DNA from: Gordionus sp. m RMFG-2023 | Lineage: Eukaryota > Nematomorpha > Gordioida > Chordodea > Parachordodidae | Reading direction: 5' to 3' | Length of the DNA stretch: 64,000 nt | Assembly: GCF_954871325.1 (NCBI RefSeq) | Contig: NC_088775.1 | Span: forward strand, 15,601,561 to 15,665,560 | Part shown: piece by piece, positions 38,701 through 46,668 of the stretch | Layout: the number at the start of each line of letters is the position of its first letter | Position numbering within the stretch: the first letter of the stretch is position 1 | Notes under the pieces: generated by a model | Told to the model about the DNA's origin: nothing | What the model saw: the letters and a program-made list of their open reading frames with translations, nothing else | Database searches by the model: none | Program-made: the position numbers and the translations under genes

Positions 38701-38750
38701 ATTGTCTAAATTTGAAGGTTTATCAACATCTTTTATGACATAGTACACAT
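9900..38750 (-). CDS. Long spliced host gene, candidate CatSper auxiliary subunit (gamma-like), transposon-filled introns
   Basis: Exons read on the minus strand, 5' to 3': 38674-38750 (joined tentatively), 37762-37908, 37649-37715, 36405-36485, 30296-30406, 29590-29667, 28588-28727, about 17405-17728, 16420-16768, 16034-16354, 15698-15842, 15153-15349, 14577-14797, 13319-13454, 13113-13249, 12075-12269, 10037-10120, 9900-9968. From 37908 onwards every junction has GT and AG and the phases agree (0,1,1,1,1,0,0,1,1,2,1,0,1,0,0,0). That gives about 930 codons. The order suggests an extracellular beta-propeller-like region followed by a stem region with SIRLILGCSP and NYQAPSNYGISVP, which resemble conserved CatSper gamma/delta/epsilon motifs. 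Such proteins are single-pass membrane partners of the sperm calcium channel. The start codon, signal peptide and membrane segment were not found. The family call rests on remembered motifs; the existence of a gene is much surer than its name. Confidence 0.6.
10250..10290. mobile_element. Isolated end of a CCCGG-rich hAT-type MITE
   Basis: TAGTAATCTGCAAGGCCCGG matches the termini of the MITEs at 15412-15676 and 53625-54030. No second terminus was found nearby. It lies in the 2-kb intron of the CatSper-like gene, so it is probably a truncated copy. Confidence 0.4.
15412..15676. mobile_element. CCCGG-rich hAT-type MITE inside an intron
   Basis: The left end TAGAGATCTGCA is mirrored by TGCAGGTCTCTG. 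The flanking 8-mers AGTTCTAT (15404-15411) and AGTTATAT (15677-15684) differ at one base, which suggests an old hAT-type target duplication. The interior has several GGCCCGG-type words, far richer in GC than its surroundings. It lies wholly inside the intron between exons 15698-15842 and 15153-15349 and explains why that intron is longer than its neighbours. Confidence 0.75.
16984..17165. repeat. GGTCC-rich intronic island, probable MITE
   Basis: A 180-bp block with many GGTCC/GGACC words and an imperfect inverted end (CAGTGGCAGCGTAAACTGATC against the inverse of GATCTTAACTATGTGTAGGCTG). No target duplication was found. It lies in the intron between exons ending 17405 and starting 16768. Confidence 0.45.
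18952..19034 (-). pseudogene. hAT transposase C-terminal (hATC) fragment
   Basis: Minus-strand translation reads STSCERLFSVGEIWLQ and then a stop. This matches the hAT signature TSxxSERLFSxAG at the dimerisation domain. The frame is cut at 19035 by the inserted element; the more N-terminal part resumes near 27388. Confidence 0.75.
19047..19250 (+). repeat. 20-bp purine-rich minisatellite, left arm
   Basis: About ten diverged copies of TCAATCAAAAAAGGAAAAGT. The plus strand is almost all purine. It is open in more than one frame and yields KKGK-type peptides simply because of its composition. The inverse array lies at 27110-27378. Confidence 0.9.
19410..19935. repeat. Palindrome inside the left arm
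   Basis: The sequence at 19425-19600 (with TTACATACATTTCTAACCTT) recurs inverted at about 19755-19930 (AAGGTTAGAAATGTATGTAA), around a centre near 19660 that is itself flanked by ATCGTTTGGTA and TACCAAACGAT. The right arm lacks a full equivalent. It is non-coding. Confidence 0.7.
20421..25080 (+). mobile_element. hAT element with ZMYM1-like transposase gene
   Basis: The element begins CAGTGGCGTAGACAAGGGG and ends CCTGGCTACGCCACTG. It is flanked by a perfect 8-bp duplication CATGCCGG (20413-20420 and 25081-25088). Its length of 4660 bp and plus-strand transposase gene fit a once-autonomous hAT. Its termini match those of the MITE at 3625-4036 and, more loosely, those at 30702-31034 and 50868-58944, so it represents the family that could have moved them. 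The perfect duplication points to a fairly recent insertion despite damage to the coding frame. Confidence 0.9.
20917..24201 (+). pseudogene. hAT transposase, TTF-type zinc finger/DUF4371/hATC (ZMYM1-like), interrupted
   Basis: Exons 20917-20959 (MDICKFFRQQQ), 21013-21081, 21128-21211, 21823-23008 and 23101-24201, with GT-AG introns in matching phases for the first two junctions. The main exon has a TTF-type zinc finger (YKWLAYSADEKGAFCKVC, then a histidine-rich YHQKNKYH), followed by the DUF4371/RNase H-like core with VLADETSDIGNIEQLS, GQGYDGAPSMSG and HCSSHCLNLM. A 92-bp intron (23009-23100) sits after the core. The C-terminus has IKTLFFILATLPIST and then LKRLKTYLRNSTGENRLNG, the hAT dimerisation block. 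Damage includes an in-frame stop near 21200, a frameshift near 22485 and another near 24030. It would bind hAT ends and catalyse cut-and-paste, but this copy cannot make a full protein. Confidence 0.85.
25430..25900 (-). pseudogene. Second hAT relic with hATC fragment
   Basis: On the minus strand around 25795-25865, SSSASIERLFSLGKMLC reads as a hAT dimerisation motif. The flank at 25497-25575 (ATTATCATTACCAATTAAAT onwards) repeats 21485-21570 in direct orientation, which suggests a shared terminal block. The element ends were not fixed. Confidence 0.6.
26645..26900. repeat. Right-arm copy of the CTTGCGGATT repeat
   Basis: Same order and orientation as the solo copy at 5100-5335, and inverted relative to about 20035-20285. 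It forms the inner part of the right arm of the 19035-27387 element. Confidence 0.65.
27110..27378 (-). repeat. 20-bp minisatellite, right arm, inverted
   Basis: About thirteen copies of ACTTTTCCTTTTTTGATTGA, the inverse of the array at 19047-19250. It sits just inside the right terminus. The different copy number of the two arms shows they have diverged by repeat slippage since they formed. Confidence 0.9.
27388..27600 (-). pseudogene. hAT transposase fragment, upstream part of the split gene
   Basis: The minus-strand frame reads LPIFEVETYLKEARISLNKN, resembling the EVDRYLxEPxIDRN region just before the hAT dimerisation signature. The continuation (STSCERLFS) is on the other side of the 8.35-kb insertion, at 18952-19034. 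Confidence 0.65.
28588..30406 (-). CDS. Middle exon cluster of the CatSper-like gene
   Basis: Three exons: 30296-30406 (with NYVILQDRCNPDNAIFLPL), 29590-29667 (with LISPSGFNPISSVWIDASN) and 28588-28727 (with GALISGNLYLITICGIYK). Each enters and leaves in the phase its neighbours need, across the 6-kb intron upstream and the 10.9-kb intron downstream. The last exon has a consensus-like donor (GTAAGT). The alternation of hydrophobic strand-like runs fits a beta-propeller, which is inference. The 10.9-kb intron that follows holds a three-level nest of hAT-type elements. Confidence 0.6.
29860..30125. repeat. MITE-like repeat, family copy 2
   Basis: Related over its length to 1940-2200: it starts near AATTTTTGATCGCG and ends near CACTCAAAAAATAATAAG, with the internal AACTTAATATAATTT block in the same place. 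It lies in an intron of the CatSper-like gene. It is non-coding and no target duplication was seen. Confidence 0.4.
30702..31034. mobile_element. Degenerate hAT MITE
   Basis: Flanked by a perfect 8-bp duplication TATGGCGT (30694-30701 and 31035-31042). The right part retains CCTATAGGAAAATCCTGG, as in other CAGTGGCGTAGCCAGGATTTTCC-type ends of this window, and the left end is CAGGCGCATAAACAAGGG. It lies within the 6-kb intron of the CatSper-like gene. Confidence 0.7.
31191..31205. repeat. Poly-C run
   Basis: Fifteen consecutive C residues in AT-rich intronic DNA. The length may be unreliable in sequencing. Confidence 0.9.
31965..32402. repeat. GATCTTTGAAGATC palindrome (foldback MITE)
   Basis: Arms of roughly 190-200 bp mirror each other around a short centre near 32190. 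The inner stem pairs AAAAGCCCAGATGTTTTTCA with TGAAAAACATCTGGGCTTTT. GATCTT/AAGATC words recur many times per arm. The minus-strand open frame at 32007-32237 is a by-product of the palindrome. Confidence 0.85.
32466..33070. repeat. Tandem repeat of about 215-240 bp, 2.6 copies
   Basis: Units start at ATAGATAACAGCAGAAGAAT (about 32486, 32710, 32930) and share the CAATAAACTGGATAA block. The third copy is shortened. It lies inside the Foldback-like element and is non-coding. Confidence 0.85.
33139..33410 (-). CDS. Unidentified minus-strand open piece with short peptide repeats
   Basis: An open frame on the minus strand with repeats of the type LQLSKENLELPKEN (DNA period 33/66 bp at 33180-33290), ending in a basic FHKLHSKLL tail. 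No family recognised. It is interrupted at its 5' side by the LINE at 33413. Beyond the LINE the minus strand again has a coding-looking piece (35470-35690, with KKSKDPILKSTIMYERLYYQ), so both may belong to the gene of the Foldback-like element. It may equally be non-functional. Confidence 0.35.
33413..34663 (+). pseudogene. LINE reverse transcriptase domain, N-terminally truncated
   Basis: One continuous frame from the truncation point to a TAG at 34661-34663. Motifs in order: LVKIDFSNAFNSI (first catalytic Asp, about 33595), EGIQQGDPLGSILFC (about 33750), TWYIDDGIFCG (catalytic Asp pair, about 33851) and LNEQKTEICPL. It then continues into the thumb region. All RT residues expected from motif A onward are visible. 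Parts upstream (N-terminal zinc fingers and the first RT motifs) are missing. The TAG is in frame with the endonuclease part that follows, so the two were one protein. Confidence 0.85.
34664..35263 (+). pseudogene. LINE C-terminal zinc knuckle and restriction-like endonuclease
   Basis: In frame with the RT, 200 codons. A cysteine/histidine cluster (QCKHC, then RHCLHCRFC) at residues 25-45 is followed by PRHTNCNDII. The endonuclease core has DGKRPDGMSLIPW (residues 81-93) and LLVWDFTC (98-105), the RPD...D arrangement of restriction-like enzymes. It ends KESLFLRQRLATAIIRSNYL. In this group the enzyme nicks the target for target-primed reverse transcription. Apart from the preceding TAG this part looks whole. 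Confidence 0.85.
36405..38750 (-). CDS. 5' exon cluster of the CatSper-like gene
   Basis: Exons 37762-37908 (49 codons, with HKYHGHYPILTVYNQTW), 37649-37715 (with HIGWILNISRGKIYGTEDE) and 36405-36485 (with YYSNGILLFYER) chain in phases 0, 1 and 1 across introns of 46 bp and 1163 bp. Exon 38674-38750 (with DVDKPSNLDNALVF) has good splice sites and ends in phase 0, but I could not settle what joins it to 37908. A candidate lies at about 38310-38391 (FERPGRKVDAPNS). Further coding-looking pieces at 39.6-40.05 kb may be earlier exons. The last exon here leads into a 6-kb intron that contains the 31704-36150 element. Confidence 0.6.
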
Positions 38751-38993
38751 CTTTTATATTATTTTATTTAAATAATTTTTGTTATTTTTTTTATTAATGT
38801 TAGGTGTTAGGTCATTTAAAAATTTAATCACATCGGAAATAAATTTTCATAACTTAATTTCTTTATATATGATCATGATTAAAACATAGGCACAATATTT
38901 TATAATTATACTCCAACTTGGTAATGAATTGATAATATAAGGAGTAGAAAATATTTTTTTTTAAATTATCGGAAAAATGAGTTAACTAGTTAA

Positions 38994-39205
38994 AAGTAGC
39001 TGGATTACCTTCGTAGTAAAAAAATACATATATAATTATTTTAACTATTGTCTCGTGATAGCGGTTAGAATATATTAGATACTGCGGGAAAATGACTGAT
39101 GTTGGCTTATGAGTGAGATGGTTAGATATAAATATATTTAAAGAATAGATCTCATAAAATTGGGAAAATTTATTTTTTTTTATTACAAAGGTAATCCAGC
39201 TACAT
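38994..39205. mobile_element. TTAA-flanked MITE (piggyBac-like)
   Basis: Flanked by TTAA on both sides (38990-38993; 39206-39209). The termini are AAGTAGCTGGATTACCTT and the inverse, AAGGTAATCCAGCTACAT. At 212 bp it is too small to code. TTAA targets are characteristic of piggyBac. Confidence 0.65.
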
Positions 39206-39209
39206 TTAA

Positions 39210-40790
39210 CTTAACTAATAGACAAAATCTTGCTATTTCAAAATATTATATGGATGGAATTGATATCTTTTTTATAGTGTAACTTACCTATTTTCCGTTT
39301 AATGTCTGTAATTACTCTTGCCAAAAAAAGGATAGACATTATATTATTTCTTCAAAAAATTCAAAATAATTGTTTTTCAAAATTTTGAACACAAAAAACA
39401 GTAGAGGCATTTTAACCTTTGCCTAAAGGCACGTTCTACTGGTGCGGACGATGAAAGGATGACGTTATGTTTAATAAAATAATATTTTAATTGTTAGTGA
39501 TTTGTAAAAGATTAACTTAAAAAATTATTTTCTATCTAGAAATTTAATTTTGGATAATTCATTTTCATAAAGTTAATTATCCTCAAGGTTTTCAGCAAAT
39601 TTTTTTTCTCCATATTTTCTTTGTGTTTAAAAAAACTAGACCGCCTTCTGTGTTTGACTGTTAAAGAAAAAAAGATCCCTAAATTCAAAATTACACATAA
39701 CTTTATCCATGGCCAATTTAATTTAAACATAAAAAAATTATAAATATATCCTCTATATTTTAAAAAGTAATGGGTAACATATACCTTCCTCAAAAAAGTA
39801 ATTTCGTTATTTTGCACGTCATTTCCCAAAGAGAGTAACGAATAACTTCCCAGAAAAAAGAATTTTACCTTACAACCTTGCATTATTGATTTAAAAAATT
39901 TGGCAAAGATAAAAAAAATATGTACATGCACACAATAGAGAAATTTGAAGGCAAAAAATATATTAATTGTAAGGATATAGGAAAAATGTATGAGCATAAC
40001 TGACAATATTCGCCTTGAGGATTTCAATTTAAAGCCTTTGTTTCAAAAGGTAAAATTAAGGGATTGTCTTCTGAACCTCTTATTTCTTGTGGGTGCCTAA
40101 AGCAGATCAAGACATATAGCCAGGTATGTAAATATTGTGAAGATTATATATTTTATCTAGATGATTGACGTTTTATTTGTGAATACAAGAAGCCATGTTA
40201 ACCAAGATTATCCACTGCATACCTACACTTTCATGGTGTTCTGCTCCTATTTTATAAATTATTCAATCTATTTTTGAAGTTTATGTGGCACTAAATAGTT
40301 GAAGATCTTGCACATATGGGGTTGAGAGTAAGTGGTCAGTTTTTTGTGAAAAGGGCCTATCTAATTTTTGGGTAGGAATGAGAGGAAAATCCTAATGGTG
40401 TAAAATATTACATTTAACTATGTATAAATTCGAATTCCTAGAGGGCTGGGTTAATTCTTTCCATTATATATTGATATAAGAGATCAGTAGTTATACTTCT
40501 CATAGATTACTAAAAAAAATTTGGTCTATCTGTAATATTTTTAGCACAATACAAAAAATTATTGTAGGAAAAATTATAAATTATTTAAGGATTAAAAAAA
40601 GATATTTTGACAATCAGCCTTTTATAGTCCATCTCAGGCAGTGCAGATCTAAGGTTAATATATAAATTTAACTCAAATAATCTCTTTTATAAATAATTCA
40701 TTTCTCATTTATATAGTGAAGAATTAAATAATTTCTTGTTGATAAACCATTTTTACATAAAATATGAGCCAAAGTTAATGATTATATTTA
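39210..40790 (-). other. Possible further 5' exons of the CatSper-like gene, unresolved
   Basis: A minus-strand open region at 39536-40027 contains pieces bounded by AG and GT, such as YSLLSLGNDVQNNEITFLRK (about 39782-39850) and a run with SNTEGGLVFLNTKKIW (about 39605-39660). The joins and phases do not resolve, and the full open frame is not believable as one protein. The remainder (40050-40790) shows nothing. Confidence 0.3.
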
Positions 40791-41215
40791 AGCATAATAT
40801 TTAAGAATCTAACATTGTATAAAGCAACATTTTATAAAATTTATAAATTTAACTTGTTACATTATAAATTTAAAAAATAAAAAGAATTATCACTTATAAA
40901 TTGGTCAGCAAATTAAAATGTATATTATCCAGTTTGTTATATTTATAAAAATATATTGAAGGTTATACTTTATTTATCCAAAATATATTTAAAATTAAAC
41001 ATAATATTTAAGAATCTAACATTGTACAAAGCAACATTTTATAAAATTTATAAATTTAACTTGTTACATTATAAATTTAAAAAAATAAAAAGAATTATCA
41101 CTTATAAATTGGTCAGCAAATTAAAATGTATATTATCCAGTTTGTTATATTTATAAAAATATATTGAAGGTTATACTTTATTTATCCAAAATATATTTAT
41201 AATTAAACATAAATA
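40791..41215. repeat. 207-bp tandem duplication in the 3' flank of MRPL51
   Basis: The block starting ATAATATTTAAGAATCTAAC at 40794 repeats from 41001 with few differences, and a short third start is visible at about 41210. It directly abuts the MRPL51 stop codon. Each copy carries, on the minus strand, AATAAA within TTTGGATAAATAAAGTATAA, so the putative polyadenylation signal is duplicated. Confidence 0.9.
41177..41182 (-). terminator. Putative polyadenylation signal of MRPL51
   Basis: AATAAA on the minus strand, 45-50 bases past the MRPL51 stop. A second copy lies about 207 bp further on, in the other tandem repeat unit. Confidence 0.45.
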
Positions 41216-41226
41216 TTATAAGAGGA

Positions 41227-41844
41227 TTATCTGGCAAACCATCTTTTATATTTTCCTTCACGACCTGCTAATCTTAAGTTATAATAGTAATACAAATGTT
41301 TTAATCTGCTATTCATTAATCGATATTGTTCTGGGCAACCAAGTTTCATCTTATTGCCTATATATTTGTCTTTTCTGATTAGCCATTGCAATTCATTCCA
41401 TTTTTTAGGAACTCCCCTAACCCAATATGGTCCTTTGTCTATTAAATCCACATGCTGGATATCACTAACCCCTAATATATCAATATAATCATTCCTTCCC
41501 TTATATGCTTTCTTATATTCCCATGAATCTGAAGGTTTATAATTTGGCGTTGGAGGCTGAGTATCACTTTTAACTCTTGGCAAGAATCCACCATTAAACC
41601 AATTTAACCTATAACCAAATTTTTTCTTGTATGGATAAGGTTCTAGTTGTCGAGCAGGATAATATATATCACCTCTTTTTATAGGAACACCATATATATT
41701 AGGACTTTCACGCCATGATAAGTCTTCAGTGCCATCATGTTTTTGAAGATGCTTTTTATTCCAATTAAAATTTGTAGAGCAAAATCTCAAAGAGCCCAAG
41801 GATAAGGAATTTAATGAAGTGATATTTTTATAAATTTTAATCAT
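41227..41844 (-). CDS. MRPL51: Mitochondrial large ribosomal subunit protein mL51
   Basis: A single-exon frame of 205 codons starting MIKIYKNITSLNSLSLGSLR, a basic, serine-rich start fitting a mitochondrial import signal. The C-terminal half has the family pattern: NDYIDILG, then KGPYWVRGVPKKWNELQ, LIRKDKYIGNKMK and MNSRLKHLYYYYN. This matches metazoan mL51, including the GFLPRVK and WEYKKA region known from insect proteins. It is longer than the human protein (about 128 residues) but near insect length. It would be imported and built into the large mitoribosomal subunit. It is intact, with no introns. Neighbours are a tandem duplication at its 3' side and an LTR element about 1 kb upstream. 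A retrocopy is possible given the lack of introns, but nothing suggests decay. Confidence 0.9.
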   Translation of the reverse strand: MIKIYKNITSLNSLSLGSLRFCSTNFNWNKKHLQKHDGTEDLSWRESPNIYGVPIKRGDIYYPARQLEPYPYKKKFGYRLNWFNGGFLPRVKSDTQPPTPNYKPSDSWEYKKAYKGRNDYIDILGVSDIQHVDLIDKGPYWVRGVPKKWNELQWLIRKDKYIGNKMKLGCPEQYRLMNSRLKHLYYYYNLRLAGREGKYKRWFAR

Positions 41845-42799
41845 AAATTTGATATTTTGACTATGACGATTTTTTAAAATATTTTAAAATAAAATAAAAA
41901 TTTACCGTTATCTGGGCATTTGACGAAATGATAAATAAAGAATTGAAAAATTGACCATCTCATATATTCGTGAGAATAAGTATTGTTTTATTATTTAATA
42001 TTTAGTAATTTTTCTTAAAAAAGAAACAAGGAGATTCTATTTAGTATTTAAAAATTGACATGGATTAAAATTCTAGATTTTATAATTGTATTTTAATATT
42101 AAAATGGAATTTTGTAAGAATATTATCTTAAGGATTTATTTATTAAAGTACCTTTAAGGTTATTATCCAGGATAAAAAAGATTCAGAAACTAACCTCTAA
42201 ATCTTTATTATGAATCTTCCCGCTAAAAAAATGCCTAGAAGGAACCCATCAATAGCATTATTAAGGGTGAGAGCAGAGGGGCTCAAGTACTTAAAATTTT
42301 GGAATTGGAAGGAAGGCCCTGGAAAATTTTAAATTTTTTTAGGCTGGATTTTTTTTTACAAAAAAAAGTTAGATTTTATTTTATGATATAATTCAATTAA
42401 AATATTAAATTATTTATATTGTTCAATAATATTTTTTAGGAAAATAATTATCTATATTATTGTTAATTAATACTATTTATTGTAATCATTTACAAATATT
42501 AATGTTTTACTAAATAAAAAGATCATTTTACAAATTGAAATTGAGAACCCTTCTACATGCTAAATTGGGTAGTTAAAACCCTTCATAACAGGATATTTAC
42601 TGGAAGCAAAACCCTCTCAAAAACCTATATCTCCCCACTTTAATTTAATCAACTTTTTTAGGTCATAAATTAAATACCTTCTCATTTACAGTGAATACAT
42701 TATAATAGTATATTGTTTGGCATGAACATGAGTTAGCTAATAGATGTCTCTCCAATCATATAATATTGGTCGATATTTAGTAATCTAAATTATTATAGT
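41845..42799. other. Upstream region of MRPL51, AT-rich
   Basis: It contains the presumed promoter of MRPL51 but no motif I can support. No gene or element termini are visible up to the target copy of the LTR element at 42800. Confidence 0.4.
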
Positions 42800-42804
42800 A
42801 ATAC

Positions 42805-43244
42805 TGTTGTAACTGTTGAAAAAAAGAAGAAATAAATTTAATATAATACATCAAATGTCAGTTATTTTCTGACAGGAAAATTAAGTTTTTCCTTGGGGGA
42901 AGAAGAGGAGATAAGGATCACGGGGTGTGTTTCATTGTTCGGAAAAACCCGTAGTGGGAGATTGGGAGATATTGGATTTGATGTCAGCTGTGGACCTTTG
43001 GATGTCATCTGTGGACCTTTGAGAAATGAAGAATTGGATAATTATATTATATTATATTTTTCTACATATTTTATGTTAGATTGTTGTGGTTTTATTGGAA
43101 ATAAAGATAATTATGTTAAATATGGATCGTTGTTAATGGTCAATGGTATTTATTTAATATTATTAGAAAGAATTATTTTGGGTTGTTAAGTTATATAGTT
43201 GAGAGTAAAGGGCATTTTTATTATATTTAAGGTAACTTTTTTTA
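42805..43244. repeat. Left long terminal repeat
   Basis: 440 bp, starting TGTTGTAACTG and ending GGTAACTTTTTTTA. It contains a 98-codon open frame that also occurs in the right copy; nothing suggests it is a gene. Confidence 0.8.
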
Positions 43245-43749
43245 TTGTTGCCAGCTGACCAAGATCGAAAGAGTGGGTTGATTCGGTTTTAAAGTAAAAC
43301 AAAATTTTTGTTGTATACATATTACATAAGAGAAATTTTGACAATGCAATGTACTACAAACTATACAGATACATGAGTTTAAGGATTTCTATACTTTTAT
43401 ATTTAACTTAAAAGGTGTAAGATAGAAAGTATGTAATGAGTATTAGGCAGAAATATGGAAATAAGATCAGGAATTTAAGACAGTAATATTTGGTATATTA
43501 TCTTATGTCTAGATGTATATGGTACATATAATTTTGATCATTATTTGATATGCCTTAAAACTCATTGAATGGTGTTATAGGTATTCCGTCATAGGAAGCT
43601 GAAAGACCTCATGAACAGCAGGACAGAAAGGATTGTTAAATATTTAAATATGTGAAATTTATGAAAATATGTATGGATATAGACTTTTGTAATAAAGTGT
43701 GTATTATTTAATTATGCATTTTGGGTTTGTAAAGGGATGAATATGTATG

Positions 43750-44215
43750 GGATAATTTATTATTAATTAATGTTAATATATTGCATAGGTAACATATGAT
43801 ATATTTAACTATGAATTATTATTTATAATGTTAATATATTGTATAGGTAACATATGATATATTTAATTATGAATGAGAATTTGAAGGAATTGAAGTATGA
43901 TGAAGTCAGAATAATATCTATAATGTTAGATGTGGATAGTTATTTTGATTTAGTGTCTGCATTTAGTGTAAATATAAATTGGATAATTTATTATTAATTA
44001 AGGTTAATATATTGCATAGGTAACATATGATATATTTAACTATGAATTATTATTTATAATGTTAATATATTGTATAGGTAACATATGATATATTTAATTA
44101 TGAATGAGAATTTGAAGGAATTGAAGTATGATGAAGTCAGAATAATATCTATAATGTTAGATGTGGATAGTTATTTTGATTTAGTGTCTGCATTTAGTGT
44201 ATATATAAATTGGAT
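43750..44215. repeat. Tandem duplication of about 230 bp inside the LTR element
   Basis: Two units from GGATAATTTATTATTAATTA (43750 and 43980) that themselves include two AACATATGATATATTTAA blocks each. Confidence 0.9.
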
Positions 44216-45270
44216 AGGAATTTGTATGATACATTAGATGGTGTATAATATTTTTTTTTCCAAATTATGAAATCTTTATATTTAATATATATATATTTTT
44301 TTTTAAATTATAAATTTTTATAAGAAGTTTTATTTGCAATTATTATATTATTTGTGTGGTATGCAATGATGTGAAGGGAAAATATTTTTACAGATAAGGT
44401 CAGCCCGTGTTGATGGGTATGCCTTGAAGTGAGAATATTGTTTAGTTTGCATACTGGGGAAAGTTTTTTTTTGTAAATTTATGCTGCATAATACATTTTT
44501 TTAAATCTTTTTAATAATTTTATAACACATCACATTTTACTATTTAATTATGAACATATTTTTAAAGAAAAGACTCAAATTATTTTATATTGTGAAGGTA
44601 TATTAAAAATTCTTTACATATATACCATATAGCCCATTATATTATCAATTTTTGTTACTTTGCATTCTACATTTTTGTGAATTTGTGTTCTTAGGATACT
44701 GAGTAATTCCTAGATGGAAAATATTGTATTTTCTACATATTATATATTTGTTCCTTCATATATAATATTAAATGTATTTATATACGTATGTATTGTAATT
44801 TTATTTTTAATCTTTGTTCGGCCAAGTTTCGCAATTATTTTTAATACCTAAAGATGGATTTTTATATTCATTTTAGGAAATATTTATAAAGATGTAGCTT
44901 TGTTTTTTTTTCACATGATAGAATGAAAATTACATGTGTTGAAATTGCATTTCACACACAGACAATATGTTCACATTACATTATTATATGTGATATTATT
45001 ATTTCTTAATTACCATGAATCATATCCAAATAATGTTTATTATAGCTCATATTTCCCAAATATCTTAAAATGAATGAATTATTATGTTTTGCTGATATTA
45101 CATTGTCCATATTAATGTTGCATAGATTATAAATGCAGATACCCCAATGTACAGGTCATTATTGATAATATGTGTTTTCGCGATTATATATTGAAAGGTA
45201 TCGGCGATATTATATTATAAATCATCATAAGGGAAGACGATTCGACAAATTCCCTGAACGTCTTCAAGGC

Positions 45271-45350
45271 GTCTCGATACAATTCAAAAAGGTGATTCGA
45301 TACAATTCAAAGGGGTGATTCGATACAATTCAAAGAGGTGATTCGATACC
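45271..45350. repeat. Short tandem repeat near the right LTR
   Basis: Three to four copies of a unit of about 24 bp, GTGATTCGATACAATTCAAA plus a few bases, just before the purine-rich stretch. Confidence 0.85.
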
Positions 45351-45395
45351 ACAACACCACAGAGAGAGGGACGCTGGGCTTGTGAAGGGTGGGCG

Positions 45396-45835
45396 TGTTG
45401 TAACTGTTGAAAAAAAGAAGAAATAAATTTAATATAATACATCAAATGTCAGTTATTTTCTGACAGGAAAATTAAGTTTTTCCTTGGGGGAAGAAGAGGA
45501 GATAAGGATCACGGGGTGTGTTTCATTGTTCGGAAAAACCCGTAGTGGGAGATTGGGAGATATTGGATTTGATGTCAGCTGTGGACCTTTGGATGTCATC
45601 TGTGGACCTTTGAGAAATGAAGAATTGGATAATTATATTATATTATATTTTTCTACATATTTTATGTTAGATTGTTGTGGTTTTATTGGAAATAAAGATA
45701 ATTATGTTAAATATGGATCGTTGTTAATGGTCAATGGTATTTATTTAATATTATTAGAAAGAATTATTTTGGGTTGTTAAGTTATATAATTGAGAGTAAA
45801 GGGCATTTTTATTATATTTAAGGTAACTTTTTTTA
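45396..45835. repeat. Right long terminal repeat
   Basis: 440 bp, nearly identical to 42805-43244. Confidence 0.8.
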
Positions 45836-45840
45836 AATAC

Positions 45841-46660
45841 ATTATCCAAAAATCATTCAAAAATGTAATAGATAACACTCTAAATAATTATACCCTATTC
45901 CCAACTCCCTATAAAATATTTGGATGCAAATTGTTCGTGGGTTAAAACCTCCAAAAACTTTCACAATAATATGCAAAAATGGTTCCGATCTATAAAAATT
46001 TCTAGATAATCTTTAAAGAATTTGGATATAACAAAATTCCCGTTCGCATGGATATTTTGAGGTCAGTTTTCATGACAATAATTTTAATGTCAGATTCGGT
46101 AAATAATAACAGTTATTGCTTGTTGGTTTGGATCCTTGGTTAGAAGAAATAAATTGATTGAAAATAATATTTGTGGAATACGGAAAAATAGTCATAATTT
46201 TTTAGAGGTCCTACGGTTCGAGTTTAAAAATGAACTTTATCCGAATTTTTTAAACTAAAGATCACGCCAATTCACTTGATTCTAATATCAGATCGGTTTT
46301 GGATAATAATCAAATCGATGAAAAACAAGTCAATCGGCACATCTCTACAATCAAAATATAGCTTGACAATTGCACATGGAAAAAATATATTAGCACAATT
46401 CATAATATATTTCAAAAGTAAATACTACCAAATTTTACAGTTCTTTATAGCTAAAACATTTCTGTATATTTAATTTTTTAAATATTTTATTTACTTATAT
46501 AATAATTTTTTTTTCTACTAGTCTGTGTATCATATATTATAGCGTTGAAATATATTGTATAAGTGTAATTTATTTCTTATTTTCGACATTGAATATATTC
46601 ATATATTATATTAACTGTCTTTCTTGTATATAAATATATATTTTTTTAGAAAAATTGTTA
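45841..46660. other. AT-rich stretch between two elements
   Basis: No gene or element termini recognised. The open frame at 46276-46473 has no family features. Confidence 0.4.
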
Positions 46661-46668
46661 TATAGGGT

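Larger units (their letters stand above)
42805..45835. mobile_element. Young non-autonomous LTR element
   Basis: Two direct repeats of 440 bp (42805-43244 and 45396-45835) begin TGTTGTAACTG and are almost identical, which implies a recent insertion. A 5-bp target copy AATAC flanks the whole (42800-42804; 45836-45840). The roughly 2.15-kb interior shows no gag, protease, reverse transcriptase or integrase, so it resembles the gene-less TRIM/LARD class. A purine-rich stretch precedes the right repeat. Superfamily undetermined. As far as ends and repeats go, the element looks whole. Confidence 0.8.

Noticed and set aside
42893-45780. Two identical 98-codon open frames
   Set aside because: They are the same place in the two long terminal repeats of one element and have no family features, so I do not treat them as duplicated genes.
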